64,000 nucleotides of DNA from Blastocatellia bacterium (GCA_016713405.1 JADJPF010000022.1:372001-436000); one strand, 5' to 3'; positions 26,808-36,464 are shown, numbered from the stretch's first letter. Numbers and translations: made by a program. Notes: generated by a model not told the origin, from the sequence alone.

Positions 26808-28187
26808 TTAAGTGGTTAAAGTCTCCTTAGCTTCTTTAGCTTCTTTGTTTGGGTTATCTTCCATTATTGTATGTTGTGGATTTTTTACAACTATTACAGA
26901 GCAATGAGCATTATTAGTAACTTTTTCTGCTACTGAACCAAGTAGAAAGCGAGAAAGTCCATGTCTTCCGTGAGTTCCAACAATTATTAAATTAGCACCC
27001 CATTCTTTGGCTTCGTTAATAATTTCATCAGCAGCAAAACCACCTCTAACATGGCGAGAAACAGGTAAATTTGTTTTTTGTAGCTTTGTAGCTGCTTCTG
27101 CAACTAAATTTTCAGAAGCCTGCATTAACTCAGAAGCTAGCTTGTAATGTGTAACAGCAGGCCCAAGGCTAGATAGAGGTTCAATAACTGTAATAACTCT
27201 TAATTCTGTGTTTGCAGGCCAAAGCCAACTGGCTGCATAATTAACTGCTTCCTCAGCATAAGTTGAACCATCAGTAGCCACTAAAACCTTAATTTTATTT
27301 GAAGCAACTTCTTGTTTATGAGTTTCAAAGGGACGTACTACTAAGATTGGGCAAGAAGACTTTCTTAGCAATTTATCTGTGGTAGAACCAAAAAGTAAAG
27401 AGCTTGTAGTAGAAAAAACGGAAGGGGAATAACTAGCTTCACGAGTAGCTAAACAAACTAAATCTATTTTATGGCTTTCTATATATTCATTAATTTTTTC
27501 ATAAGCTTTACCTCTAACTACTACATATTTAACCAAATTAGAATTAATATCTGATATAGGAAAAGCTTCTTTTAGACGATTAGTAGCGTCTTCTAAATCA
27601 GCATGGGAGTCTTCAACCGCATGTAGGAGGTGAAGTTCCGAGTTATAAGTTTTTGCAAGAGTTAAGGCATAGGCTAATGAAAAGGGTGAGTGTTTAGAAA
27701 AATTATCAGCAACTAGTATTTTTCTTATATCAGCTTTTTTACTATCAGGATTAACTAAGGCTTGTTCGCCAGGATGAGTAATTAATATTGGACAAGGTGC
27801 AGTTCGACAAATGGACTCAGCGTTTGAACCAAAAAGGGCTGCTGTATAAGGATGCCTTTTAGCATACATCACCATTAAATCTATTTTGTGGTTTTGTGCT
27901 ATTTCTGTAATGGCTTCTGCTACATTTCCTTCAGTAATGATTACTTCCCATTCAATTTTTTTGTCTAAGTGAATTTGATTTTTCTCCATTAAATCTGCTA
28001 AATAGTTTTTAACTTTTTGTCCACCTGCTGGTAAAGGCTCTTCAGCACAATAACAAATGTAAAGTTTAGCTTGAAAATCACTTGCAAGTGATATTGCATA
28101 AACTAAAGCTTGAGTTGATTCTGGAGAAAGGTTTGTCGGCCATAAGATTCGATCAATTTGATAATTAATATTTCTTAGACTTGTCAT
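26808..28187 (-). CDS. Universal stress protein with three tandem UspA domains
   Basis: Three Usp modules follow each other: residues ~10-140 (RILWPTNLSPESTQAL ... ITHP), ~155-290 (KILVADNFSKHSPFSL ... VRPF) and ~300-440 (KVLVATDGSTYAEEAV ... IVVKNP). The third keeps the ATP-binding pattern G-T-H-G-R-H-G-L-S-R-F-L-L-G-S (GxxGx9GS), and the second GS/TT variant FGSTTDKLL is weaker. Most Usp proteins have one or two domains. AGGGGG precedes the ATG. It is cytoplasmic and probably binds ATP; its stress role is inferred only from the family. It is convergent with the transporter, 10 bases away. Confidence 0.88.
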   Translation of the reverse strand: MTSLRNINYQIDRILWPTNLSPESTQALVYAISLASDFQAKLYICYCAEEPLPAGGQKVKNYLADLMEKNQIHLDKKIEWEVIITEGNVAEAITEIAQNHKIDLMVMYAKRHPYTAALFGSNAESICRTAPCPILITHPGEQALVNPDSKKADIRKILVADNFSKHSPFSLAYALTLAKTYNSELHLLHAVEDSHADLEDATNRLKEAFPISDINSNLVKYVVVRGKAYEKINEYIESHKIDLVCLATREASYSPSVFSTTSSLLFGSTTDKLLRKSSCPILVVRPFETHKQEVASNKIKVLVATDGSTYAEEAVNYAASWLWPANTELRVITVIEPLSSLGPAVTHYKLASELMQASENLVAEAATKLQKTNLPVSRHVRGGFAADEIINEAKEWGANLIIVGTHGRHGLSRFLLGSVAEKVTNNAHCSVIVVKNPQHTIMEDNPNKEAKEAKETLTT

Positions 28188-28443
28188 AATTGCCCCCTAA
28201 AACAGCCTCTAATTTTAAGCATAATCGCTGCTTAAACTCTTACTAGGCAATAGCTGTACCATAAAATTAAAGCTTTTATTGATTAAACAATTTTAGTTAA
28301 ACCCTTAAGTTTTACTTATTGATTTTAGTAGCTTTATATTCTAGCTATCAACTAATTCTAGTTAGAAAAGTTTTAAGGTTTTATATATCTAAAATATAGC
28401 TAGATTACGTAGGTTATTAAGTTGTTGTGGATATTTCCCCACT

Positions 28444-28470
28444 TTGTTTAATTTCTTTAACTGCTATAAT
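28444..28470 (+). promoter_or_regulatory. Putative sigma-70 promoter upstream of fhs
   Basis: TATAAT at 28465-28470 is preceded by TTGTTT at 28444-28449 (15-nt spacer) or TTTGTT one base earlier (16 nt), 42 bases before the fhs ATG. The rest of the divergent gap 28188-28511 is AT-rich and without other recognisable elements. Confidence 0.5.
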
Positions 28471-28511
28471 CAATAAGCATTTTTTATCTTACAAAGTTAA
28501 GTAAATCTAAT

Positions 28512-30131
28512 ATGTTACCAATATCAGAAATAGCAGAAAAACTAGCAATTAATCAAAATTATTTAGATTATTATGGAAAACACATAGCTAAATTAAAGCT
28601 GTCTTTGTTGGCAGATAAAGAAAAAAACAAGGATGGCAAAATAATTTTAGTTACAGCAATGACTCCAACTAAACAAGGAGAAGGTAAGACAGTTGTTTCT
28701 ATAGGTTTAGCACAGGCAATAGCAAAACTAGGCAAACATTCAATTGTTACTTTACGCGAGCCTTCTCTAGGGCCTTTATTTGGAATAAAGGGAGGTGCAA
28801 CAGGTGGAGGAAAGTCACAAGTTCTTCCAAATGAAAAGATTAACTTACACTTTACAGGTGATTTTCACGCTATAACTTCGGCTCATAATTTAATATCAGC
28901 TAGTCTTGATTCACATATCTATCATGGAAATAACTTAAATATAGATATAAATAACTGTTTTTGGCCTCGCGCCCTTGATATGAACGACCGAGTATTACGA
29001 CATATCATTGTAGGCTTAGGCGGTAGTGCAAACGGTATTCCTAGAGAAAGCGGTTTTGTTATCACTGCTGCATCAGAAATAATGGCTATTTTAGCTCTAG
29101 CTAATTCACAAGCAGACCTTCGTAATAGATTAAATGAAATTGTTCTAGCTTTAGACTTAAATGGAAAGGCTGTAACAGTCGCTCAACTAGGCATTACAGG
29201 TGCATTAATGGTCTTACTAAATGATGCAATTTTACCTAATCTAGTACAAACTTCTGAAAATACTCCTGCAATTATTCATGCTGGCCCTTTTGCTAATATT
29301 GCTCATGGAACTAGCAGTATTTTAGCTCAAAAAATGGCATTAAAACTTGCAGATTATGTTGTTAATGAATGTGGTTTTGCTGCTGATTTAGGGGCTGAAA
29401 AATACTTAAATATTGTAATGAGACAGTCTGACTTAAAACCTTCAGCAGCAGTTTTAGTTGTTACAGCTAAAGCAGTTCTAGCTCAAGATAACCAAAATAA
29501 TCAAAACACTAACACCTATGAAACAGAAGGGTTTAGCAATTTAACTAAACATATAGAAAACTTAAGGAAATTTAATTTATCAGTAGTAGTAGCAGTTAAT
29601 CGATTTCCTGATGATAAAGAATCAGAGCTAAATAAATTAATAGAATTTTGTCAAGAAATAAAAATTCCTGTTTCTATAGTAAATGTTTTTAATCAAGGTG
29701 GAGAAGGTGCTTTAGATTTAGCAAGTAAAGTTATTGATGCAGCTAGCAAAACAGATTTAAGTAAAATTAATAGTTTATACCCTAGTGAACTTAGCTTATT
29801 TGAAAAAATTCAGATAATTGCTAAAGAAATTTATGGTGCTAGCAATGTAGAATTAACTACTATTGCTAGTAAAAAGCTTAAAAAATTTGCTGAATTAGGT
29901 TTTAGTAATTTACCTATTTGTATTGCTAAAACACAATATTCTTTGTCTGATAATGCTAAATTATTTGGTGCGCCAAAGGGTTGGATATTAAATATAACAG
30001 ATGCTCAATTATCGGCTGGAGCAGGCTTTGTTGTGGCTATAGCAGGAAATATGATGTTAATGCCAGGGCTACCAAAGTTATCTCAAGCAACAAAAATGGA
30101 TGTAACTGATGAAGGGCAAATAATTTTTTAA
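28512..30131 (+). CDS. fhs: Formate--tetrahydrofolate ligase
   Basis: The protein converts formate, THF and ATP to 10-formyl-THF. Visible family motifs are the P-loop TPTKQGEGKTV (near residue 55), 'LREPSLGPLFGIKGGATGGGKSQV', the 'LHFTGDFHAITSAHNL' block, 'NAND'-type DINNCFWPRALDMNDR, 'HAGPFANIAHGTSS' and 'PGLPK' at the C-terminus. Its 539 residues are slightly shorter than the usual ~556. It supplies formyl groups for purine synthesis and for Met-tRNA formylation (fmt lies at 55 kb). It is a single gene with its own promoter. Confidence 0.97.
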   Translation: MLPISEIAEKLAINQNYLDYYGKHIAKLKLSLLADKEKNKDGKIILVTAMTPTKQGEGKTVVSIGLAQAIAKLGKHSIVTLREPSLGPLFGIKGGATGGGKSQVLPNEKINLHFTGDFHAITSAHNLISASLDSHIYHGNNLNIDINNCFWPRALDMNDRVLRHIIVGLGGSANGIPRESGFVITAASEIMAILALANSQADLRNRLNEIVLALDLNGKAVTVAQLGITGALMVLLNDAILPNLVQTSENTPAIIHAGPFANIAHGTSSILAQKMALKLADYVVNECGFAADLGAEKYLNIVMRQSDLKPSAAVLVVTAKAVLAQDNQNNQNTNTYETEGFSNLTKHIENLRKFNLSVVVAVNRFPDDKESELNKLIEFCQEIKIPVSIVNVFNQGGEGALDLASKVIDAASKTDLSKINSLYPSELSLFEKIQIIAKEIYGASNVELTTIASKKLKKFAELGFSNLPICIAKTQYSLSDNAKLFGAPKGWILNITDAQLSAGAGFVVAIAGNMMLMPGLPKLSQATKMDVTDEGQIIF

Positions 30132-30222
30132 TTGCGGAAAAATTTGCATCTAGTTGCAAATCACTACGTTATACTTACAGCACTCAGCTAAAAAAATCAA
30201 AAATTATAAAGGAAAGATCTTT

Positions 30223-33057
30223 ATGCAACGATTTAGGAGAATAAGAGTTTTTTCTCTGTTACTTCTATTAGTGCTATTTGTTAGCGTAACAAAAGCTCAA
30301 GAAGTAGACATAAAAAACCTTAACCAATCCATTCCAATGAATCCAAAGGTAAAAATTGGAACATTGCCTAATGGATTAAAATATTATATTCAGAAAAATG
30401 CTAAACCAGAAAAACGTGTTGAAATTCGCTTAGTTGTTAATGCTGGCTCTTTACAAGAAGATGACGATCAGCTAGGAATTGCTCATTTTGTTGAACATAT
30501 GTGCTTTAATGGTACAAAAAACTTTAAGAAAAACGAGCTTGTAAATTATTTACAATCTGTTGGAGTAAAGTTTGGCGCACACCTTAACGCCTATACTTCT
30601 TTTGATGAAACGGTTTATATCCTTCCAATTCCGTCAGATAAACAAGATATTTTAGATAAAGGTTTTCAAATTTTAGAAGACTGGGCCCACAATGTTAGTT
30701 TTGAAGGCGAAGAAATTGACAAAGAACGTGGTGTAGTTATTGAAGAGTGGCGTACCGGACTAGGCGCACAACAAAGAATTAGGGATAAAACTTTCCCTGT
30801 TATTTTTAAGGGTTCTCGTTATGCCGAAAGATTACCTATAGGTAAAGTTGAGATTTTACAAAACTTTAAACACGATGCTGCAAGACGTTTTTACCGTGAT
30901 TGGTATCGTCCAGATTTAATGGCTGTTATGGTTGTAGGCGATATTGACCCAGTAGAAATGGAAGCCAAAATTAAGGAACATTTTAGCCGTTTAGTACCTG
31001 TAGAAAAACCAAGAGAAAGAAAAAATGCTGAAATCCCAGACCACAAAGAAACCTTAGTTGTTACTGCTACAGATAAAGAAGCTAATTTTACCCAAATGCA
31101 AATTATCTTTAAGCAACCTGCTGAAAGAACTTTAACTTATGCTGATGCTCGCCGAGATTTACTTTATCAATTGTTTTCAGGAATGCTTAACCTTCGTTTA
31201 AGAGAAATTTCCCAAAAAGCTGACCCACCTTATAACTTTGCTTCTGCTGGTTATGGTGGGTTTTTACGTACAAAAAATGCTTATACCCTTTTTAGTTCTA
31301 CTAGTGAGAAAAAAGTAGAATTAGCACTAAAAACCATTTTGGCAGAAAACAAACGTGTTATTGATAATGGTTTTACTAGTGGAGAACTAGAAAACTATAA
31401 AAAACAATTACTTAACTTCTATGAGTCAGACTATAACGACCGAGATAAAACCGAATCAAGCCGTTATATTGGTGGTTATGTACAAAGCTTTTTATCTGGT
31501 GATCCTAGTTCAAGTATAGAGTGGGATTATGAATTTGTTAGCAAAGTATTACCTACTATTAAAGTAGAAGAAATTAATCCATTGATTAAAAAATGGGTTA
31601 AAGATGAAAATTTAGTTATTGCTATAACTGGCCCAGAAAAAGATGAGTTAAAAGCTGTAACAGAAGGCAATATTCGCAATTTACTAAAAGAAGCATCTGA
31701 ACTAAAAACCGAGGCTTATGCTTTCAAAGAAATAGCACAACCTTTAATGGCTAGCACACCAACAGCAGGCAAAGTTACTAAAGAAACAAATATAGAAGCA
31801 TTAGGAGCAACAGAATTTGTTCTTTCTAATGGTATAAAAGTAGCTATTAAATCTACTGACTTTAAGAATGATGAAATAAGAATGTCAGCCTTTAGCTTTG
31901 GAGGCTCTTCTTTAGTAGAAGAAGCAGATGATTTTTCTGCTCAATTTGCTTCACAAATTGTTAATAGCTCAGGGCTTGCTAATTTTTCACCCATTGATTT
32001 ACAAAAAGTCCTTAGTGGAAAAAACGTTTTTGTAGCACCTTACATTAACCGAAATAGCGAAGGGTTTTTTGGTAGCAGTTCCCCTAAAGACTTTGAAACC
32101 ATGCTCCAACTCACAAATTTATACTTTACAGCCCCTCGTAAGAGCAAAGAAGACTTTGATTCTTTAATGGTTAAATTTAAGACCATATTGGCTAATCTTT
32201 TTGCTAACCCAGAAAGCTTTTATTCTCGTCAGCTAGGTGTATTATTAGCTCAAGATAATGCTCGTGCCAAAGCACTTGCAGGTTTTGGCCCAGATGACCT
32301 AGAAAAAATTAATCTTGATAGTGTCTATAAAATCTACCAAGATAGATTTGCTGATGCTAGCGATTTTAATTTTATTTTTGTTGGTAATATTGATGCTAAA
32401 ACAGCTAAACCTTTACTAGAAACTTACCTTGGAAGTTTACCTGCTAAAAATCGCACTGAGTCCTATAAAGATTTAGGTGTCCGACCACCAAAAGGGGTCA
32501 TTGAGAAAGAAATCAAAAAAGGTAAAGATCCTAAGAGTATAGTAACAATGATTTTTGCTAATGACCTAGCAGATAAAAAAGATGAAAGATTTATTCGCTC
32601 TCTAGCTCAAGGTTTAAGTATTAAGTTAATTGAAAACCTGCGGGAAGAAAAAGGTGGAGTTTATGGTACTAGCGCAAATGCTGGTATTGAAAAATATCCT
32701 CATCCTAGTGCTTCAATCTCAATTAGGTTTACTTGTTCCCCTGATAATGTTCAAAAGCTTGTAAATGCCGCTTATGAAGAAATCAAAAAAGTCCAAGAAA
32801 ATGGCTTTAGTGCTGAAGACCTAAATAAGATTAAAGAAGCTCAAAGAAGAGACTTAGAAAGAAACCAAAAGGAAAATTTCTATTGGGTTAATTTGCTACA
32901 ATCTGTTTATCAAGATAAAGAAGATCCTCAAGAATTAACTCAAGCGAATTTTAGTAAAAAAATCGAAGAATTATCTAGCGAAAAGCTTAAAGAAATTGCT
33001 CAAAAGTATATGAAGCTAGATAACCGAGTTATTTTTACCATGAACCCAGAACAATAA
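30223..33057 (+). CDS. M16 family zinc metalloprotease (PqqL-like), exported
   Basis: I chose the ATG at 30223 because AAAGGAAAG precedes it; a longer frame starts at 30154 without a site. A signal peptide (FSLLLLLVLFVSVTKAQ) is followed by two M16 halves. The first contains the inverted zinc motif HFVEHMCFNGTKNF (HxxEH) and the downstream Glu in EEIDKERGVVIEEWR. The second half (from ~residue 520) is the inactive partner with 'REEKGGVYGTSANAG'. Length 944 aa is in the PqqL/insulinase range. It probably degrades peptides in the periplasm; a link to the neighbouring TonB receptor is possible because some M16 proteases process imported siderophore-peptide conjugates. Confidence 0.93.
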   Translation: MQRFRRIRVFSLLLLLVLFVSVTKAQEVDIKNLNQSIPMNPKVKIGTLPNGLKYYIQKNAKPEKRVEIRLVVNAGSLQEDDDQLGIAHFVEHMCFNGTKNFKKNELVNYLQSVGVKFGAHLNAYTSFDETVYILPIPSDKQDILDKGFQILEDWAHNVSFEGEEIDKERGVVIEEWRTGLGAQQRIRDKTFPVIFKGSRYAERLPIGKVEILQNFKHDAARRFYRDWYRPDLMAVMVVGDIDPVEMEAKIKEHFSRLVPVEKPRERKNAEIPDHKETLVVTATDKEANFTQMQIIFKQPAERTLTYADARRDLLYQLFSGMLNLRLREISQKADPPYNFASAGYGGFLRTKNAYTLFSSTSEKKVELALKTILAENKRVIDNGFTSGELENYKKQLLNFYESDYNDRDKTESSRYIGGYVQSFLSGDPSSSIEWDYEFVSKVLPTIKVEEINPLIKKWVKDENLVIAITGPEKDELKAVTEGNIRNLLKEASELKTEAYAFKEIAQPLMASTPTAGKVTKETNIEALGATEFVLSNGIKVAIKSTDFKNDEIRMSAFSFGGSSLVEEADDFSAQFASQIVNSSGLANFSPIDLQKVLSGKNVFVAPYINRNSEGFFGSSSPKDFETMLQLTNLYFTAPRKSKEDFDSLMVKFKTILANLFANPESFYSRQLGVLLAQDNARAKALAGFGPDDLEKINLDSVYKIYQDRFADASDFNFIFVGNIDAKTAKPLLETYLGSLPAKNRTESYKDLGVRPPKGVIEKEIKKGKDPKSIVTMIFANDLADKKDERFIRSLAQGLSIKLIENLREEKGGVYGTSANAGIEKYPHPSASISIRFTCSPDNVQKLVNAAYEEIKKVQENGFSAEDLNKIKEAQRRDLERNQKENFYWVNLLQSVYQDKEDPQELTQANFSKKIEELSSEKLKEIAQKYMKLDNRVIFTMNPEQ

Positions 33058-33073
33058 TTTACACTGTACTTAA

Positions 33074-33284
33074 TACAGCGTAAACTAAGTAATCTGAAAT
33101 TTTTATTTCTTAAAGCTCCAACGGGGCGAAAGATATGTGGTCTAGGGTTGAAACCCTAGGTATAATAATCAGGCATTCCCAAAAGCCCCAACGGGGCGGG
33201 CATAGTTTTTTAATGTTAAGAAAAGACTATGTCACCCCGTTGGGGCTTAAGATTAAAATATCAGTAAATTTAGTTTACAGAGTA
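33074..33284. repeat. Palindrome-rich dispersed repeat, copy 2 (inverted)
   Basis: Copy 2 is in reverse orientation to copies 1 and 4. It starts TACAGCGTAAACTAAGTAAT and ends with AAATTTAGTTTACAGAGTA. It keeps palindromes CTAGGGTTGAAACCCTAG, GCCCCAACGGGGC and CCCCGTTGGGG and lacks an internal part seen in copy 4. It is flanked by TTAA on both sides (33070-33073, 33285-33288). It lies 16 bases after the M16 protease stop. Confidence 0.85.
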
Positions 33285-33290
33285 TTAATT

Positions 33291-33360
33291 GCAGCGTAAA
33301 CAAAGTAACTTAATATTTTTAATTCTTAAGCCTTGAAAGGGCGTTTTTAAGATTAAAGGA
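33291..33360. repeat. Degenerate fragment of the dispersed repeat
   Basis: Seven bases after copy 2, GCAGCGTAAACAAAGTAACTT and then AAGCCTTGAAAGGGCG repeat the terminal and first palindrome modules in a decayed form, ending TTTTTAAGATTAAAGG. It looks like a truncated second copy. Confidence 0.6.
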
Positions 33361-33567
33361 AAAGAGCAATTGCAAAGTAACAAAGGTCTTGCAATCGCTT
33401 CCAACCAATTCAAAGAGTTTGCTAACCATAATCACTATACACGTAGTTAATTCCTGCATAACTTTTATACCTATTTAAAGATAACGAAAGTCACTTTTAT
33501 TTTCAAACAATAGGCCAAATTACTTGACAAATTTTTCTCCTCTAGGCATCATTTGATTTCTTTGTGG

Positions 33568-33590
33568 AAAATGAAAGTGATTTTCATTTT
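33568..33590. promoter_or_regulatory. Fur-box-like operator upstream of a TonB receptor
   Basis: A perfect 9-bp inverted repeat, AAAATGAAA-N5-TTTCATTTT, resembles the Fur consensus (alternating AATGA/TCATT blocks). It lies 69 bases before the ATG of the TonB-dependent receptor at 33659, so iron regulation is inferred. A weaker look-alike lies at about 33484-33506. Confidence 0.6.
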
Positions 33591-33658
33591 ACTCCAAAAA
33601 AATCATAAAATCTTAATAATAAAAAACTTACTTCATATAAAATGAGGAGCTAGCAATT

Positions 33659-34225
33659 ATGGTTAGTCGGTATTTAGCAAGATTAATAACAAATCTTCTA
33701 TGTATAATTTTAATTCCTGCAATGGTTTATGCTGTACAACAAGAAGCTAAATTAAAAGGTAAGCTTGTTGATCCTTCAGGTAGTCCAATTACAGAAGCTA
33801 CTTTAATTTTATCAACTGCAAAAGGAACACAAGTTGCGCAAACAACAGTAAATAGTGATGGGACATTTGAATTAGGAGTATTAACGGGAAACTATGTTTT
33901 ACAAGTTGATGCTAAGGGATGGTCACAACAGCGTTTAGCTGTAAACTTAAATGATAATCCTGAAGTTGATCTTAATGTCCAAGTTTCTGCCTCACCTGTT
34001 GAAGATCAAGTTACAGTAACAGCTAGTGCAGGTGAAGCATTAGAAATTTTTGAGTACCCAAGAGCAATTTCTACAGCTTCAGCAGAAGAAATGCGCCGTC
34101 GTCCAGTTGCTATGTTGCCACAAGCTTTAAGAGAAGAACCAGGAATACACGTCCAACAAACCACAGCTAGCCAAGGTTCAGTCTTTATGCGTGGTTTAAC
34201 AGGTCAACGTAGTTGCTTTAGTTGA
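33659..34225 (+). CDS. TonB-dependent receptor, N-terminal part (frameshifted)
   Basis: ATGAGGAG...ATG places the start well. Signal peptide, then a carboxypeptidase-regulatory-like domain (GKLVDPSGSPITEATLILST ... GNYVLQVDAKGWS), then the start of a TonB plug: PRAISTASAEEMRRRPVAML PQALREEPGIHVQ, MRGLTGQ. The frame then breaks near 34208. The alternative frame continues VVALVDGVRYNN, which is exactly the next conserved part of a plug domain. A gain of one base (or loss of two) is indicated, unlike the other frameshifts here. The full gene spans 33659-36434. Confidence 0.85.
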   Translation: MVSRYLARLITNLLCIILIPAMVYAVQQEAKLKGKLVDPSGSPITEATLILSTAKGTQVAQTTVNSDGTFELGVLTGNYVLQVDAKGWSQQRLAVNLNDNPEVDLNVQVSASPVEDQVTVTASAGEALEIFEYPRAISTASAEEMRRRPVAMLPQALREEPGIHVQQTTASQGSVFMRGLTGQRSCFS

Positions 34226-34289
34226 CGGTGTTCGCTATAACAATGCAACTTTCCGACCTGGCCCAACTCAATATTTAGCTAATGTTCCC

Positions 34290-36434
34290 TTGCAAACTGC
34301 TGGAACAGTAGAACTAGTACGCGGGCCAGCCTCAGTTCAATATGGTAGTGATGGATTAGGCGGAACAATTAATGTTTTAGCTGAATCACCGTTTTTTGCT
34401 CGTCAAGGAACAGAAATTCATGGTCAATTTGGACTACAATTTGGATCAGCCGATGTTAGCGGTGGGCCAAGCTTTAAGGTAGGAATCGGTAATCAAAAAT
34501 TTAATCTTACTACTGCCGGGTTTTTTAGTAGAATAAATGACTTAAGAGCAGGCGGAGGAATTGACTCTCACTCTGCTGTAACTAGATTTTTAGGCATTTC
34601 TTCTAAAGTTTTAGGCGATAGACTTCAAGACACAGGTTTTACTCAATATGGTGGTGAGGCTAGACTGTCTATTAAACCCACACTAGACCAACAAATTACA
34701 GCAGTTTACCTAAGAAATGATTTGCAAAATACCCGACGTTATGACCAATTAAATGGTGGAAATGGGAATTTAATCCAAGGTTTTGACCCACAAACATTTG
34801 ATTTCTTTTACACTCGTTATCAAAAACAAGCTGTAGGATTTTTTGATACTATAACAGGAACATTTTCTCTTAATCGTCAACGTGATGATCGCCAATCTCA
34901 AGGTGGAAATGGTGATCCAAGAGGCACAATAACTTCAGAATTTAATAAAACAGACGCTTTTGGTTATAACTTAGTAGCGTCTACTCACACAGGCAAAAAT
35001 AATATAATCATACTTGGTGCAGATCTTTATGATGAATATGTTGACTCAGTTGCTTTTACAACAAGTCCTGTAACAGGTAATTCAGCGGTTGCTCGTGGGC
35101 GTTTTCCAAATGATGCTCGTTATAAAACCTTTGGTTTTTATGCTGAGGATACTTTTGACCTTATCCCTAGAAAATTGCGGTTAATTGGCGGTATTCGTTA
35201 TGGTGCTACTCAATTTAAGACTCGTGCTAAAGATGATCCAATTATTAATAATCGTCCTGTAGGGCTAGATGTTTCTACTCGTCAAGATGATGTTACTTTT
35301 AATATTGGAGTATCAGTTAATCCCCGTCCTTGGCTTTCACTCTATACAAATATTAATCGTGGTTTTCGCACTCCTAATGTCAATGATCTAGGCGGTGTGG
35401 GAATTACTTCAAATGGATTTAGTGTTACTGCTGCACAAGCAGCCGAAGTTGGCGCAGAAGTAGGTAGCGGTGCAGGTGCAACAGCCCGTACAACAGGCGT
35501 TAGAGTTTCTAGCCTTTCTCCAGAAACAGTTATGAACTATGAGGGCGGCTTTAAGATTAAAACTGATAAAGTTGAAGCTTCTTTTGGTGGGTTTGTATCT
35601 GATTTAGAAGATGTAACAGTTGTACGAGCTTTAGTTGTGTCTGGAAATGCTATTGGTAAAACTATTGCTGGTCAAACCATTGTTTCTCAATCCTCTACAG
35701 GTGTGATTTTTGTTGCAGGTTCTTCACAACCTGTTATTGCTCGTGTTAACGGTGGAGAAGTAAGATTTTCAGGCATTGAAGCTTCAACTAGAGTAAAACT
35801 TAATCAGGATTTTTCTATACAAGCTAATGGTTTTTACTTGCGTAGTAGAGATAAAAACCCTATTCCTCTAGCAGCACCTCCAGCCGGAGTAGTTTTGATT
35901 CAAAAAGCAACTGATGCACCTGATTTTGAAGGAGGATTGCCTCCTTCAGGTGGATTTTTAAGTGTTAAATATCAGCCTGCTGGCAAACGTTATTGGGTGG
36001 AAATGTATTCAACACTAGCAGGTAAACAAGATCGTCTTTCCTCAACAGATCTTAATGATCAGCGTCAAGGAGCTACTCGTAGCCGTGCCAATATTGCTAC
36101 TTTCTTTAATAATGGTGCTAGAGCGCGTGGTTTAGTTGGAGCCGGTGCTGATGGTCGTATGGGAACAGCAGATGATGTTTTAATTGCTACAGGTGAAACT
36201 TTAACTCAAGTTCAAAACCGGGTTCTAGGTGGTAGCAATATTATGAGTGCGCCATTTTTCTTAACTACACCAGGTTATGCTACGCTTAATTTCCGCGCAG
36301 GTTTTAGAGTAAATGAAAATTCTGAGTTTATTTTTATCCTAGAAAATGTTTTAGATAAAAATTATCGTGTTCACGGTTCAGGAACAGATAACCCAGGTGT
36401 AAATTTTGCTACTCGTTATCAGTTTCGTTTCTAG
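34290..36434 (+). CDS. TonB-dependent receptor, C-terminal part (frameshifted continuation)
   Basis: The first ATG (34290) is internal: the frame already encodes plug sequence from about 34209. It contains the end of the plug (VELVRGPASVQYGSDGLGG TINV) and a 22-strand-type barrel with 'GFRTPNVNDLG', 'LSPETVMNYEGGFK' and a final FATRYQFRF ending in Phe. This pattern resembles heme/siderophore receptors more than Oar-like proteins. With the Fur-box-like site upstream, iron or heme uptake is the likely role. The M16 protease precedes it. A hairpin terminator follows the stop. Confidence 0.86.
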   Translation: MQTAGTVELVRGPASVQYGSDGLGGTINVLAESPFFARQGTEIHGQFGLQFGSADVSGGPSFKVGIGNQKFNLTTAGFFSRINDLRAGGGIDSHSAVTRFLGISSKVLGDRLQDTGFTQYGGEARLSIKPTLDQQITAVYLRNDLQNTRRYDQLNGGNGNLIQGFDPQTFDFFYTRYQKQAVGFFDTITGTFSLNRQRDDRQSQGGNGDPRGTITSEFNKTDAFGYNLVASTHTGKNNIIILGADLYDEYVDSVAFTTSPVTGNSAVARGRFPNDARYKTFGFYAEDTFDLIPRKLRLIGGIRYGATQFKTRAKDDPIINNRPVGLDVSTRQDDVTFNIGVSVNPRPWLSLYTNINRGFRTPNVNDLGGVGITSNGFSVTAAQAAEVGAEVGSGAGATARTTGVRVSSLSPETVMNYEGGFKIKTDKVEASFGGFVSDLEDVTVVRALVVSGNAIGKTIAGQTIVSQSSTGVIFVAGSSQPVIARVNGGEVRFSGIEASTRVKLNQDFSIQANGFYLRSRDKNPIPLAAPPAGVVLIQKATDAPDFEGGLPPSGGFLSVKYQPAGKRYWVEMYSTLAGKQDRLSSTDLNDQRQGATRSRANIATFFNNGARARGLVGAGADGRMGTADDVLIATGETLTQVQNRVLGGSNIMSAPFFLTTPGYATLNFRAGFRVNENSEFIFILENVLDKNYRVHGSGTDNPGVNFATRYQFRF

Positions 36435-36464
36435 TCAGCTAGTAATAAGCTAAAAATACAAAAT

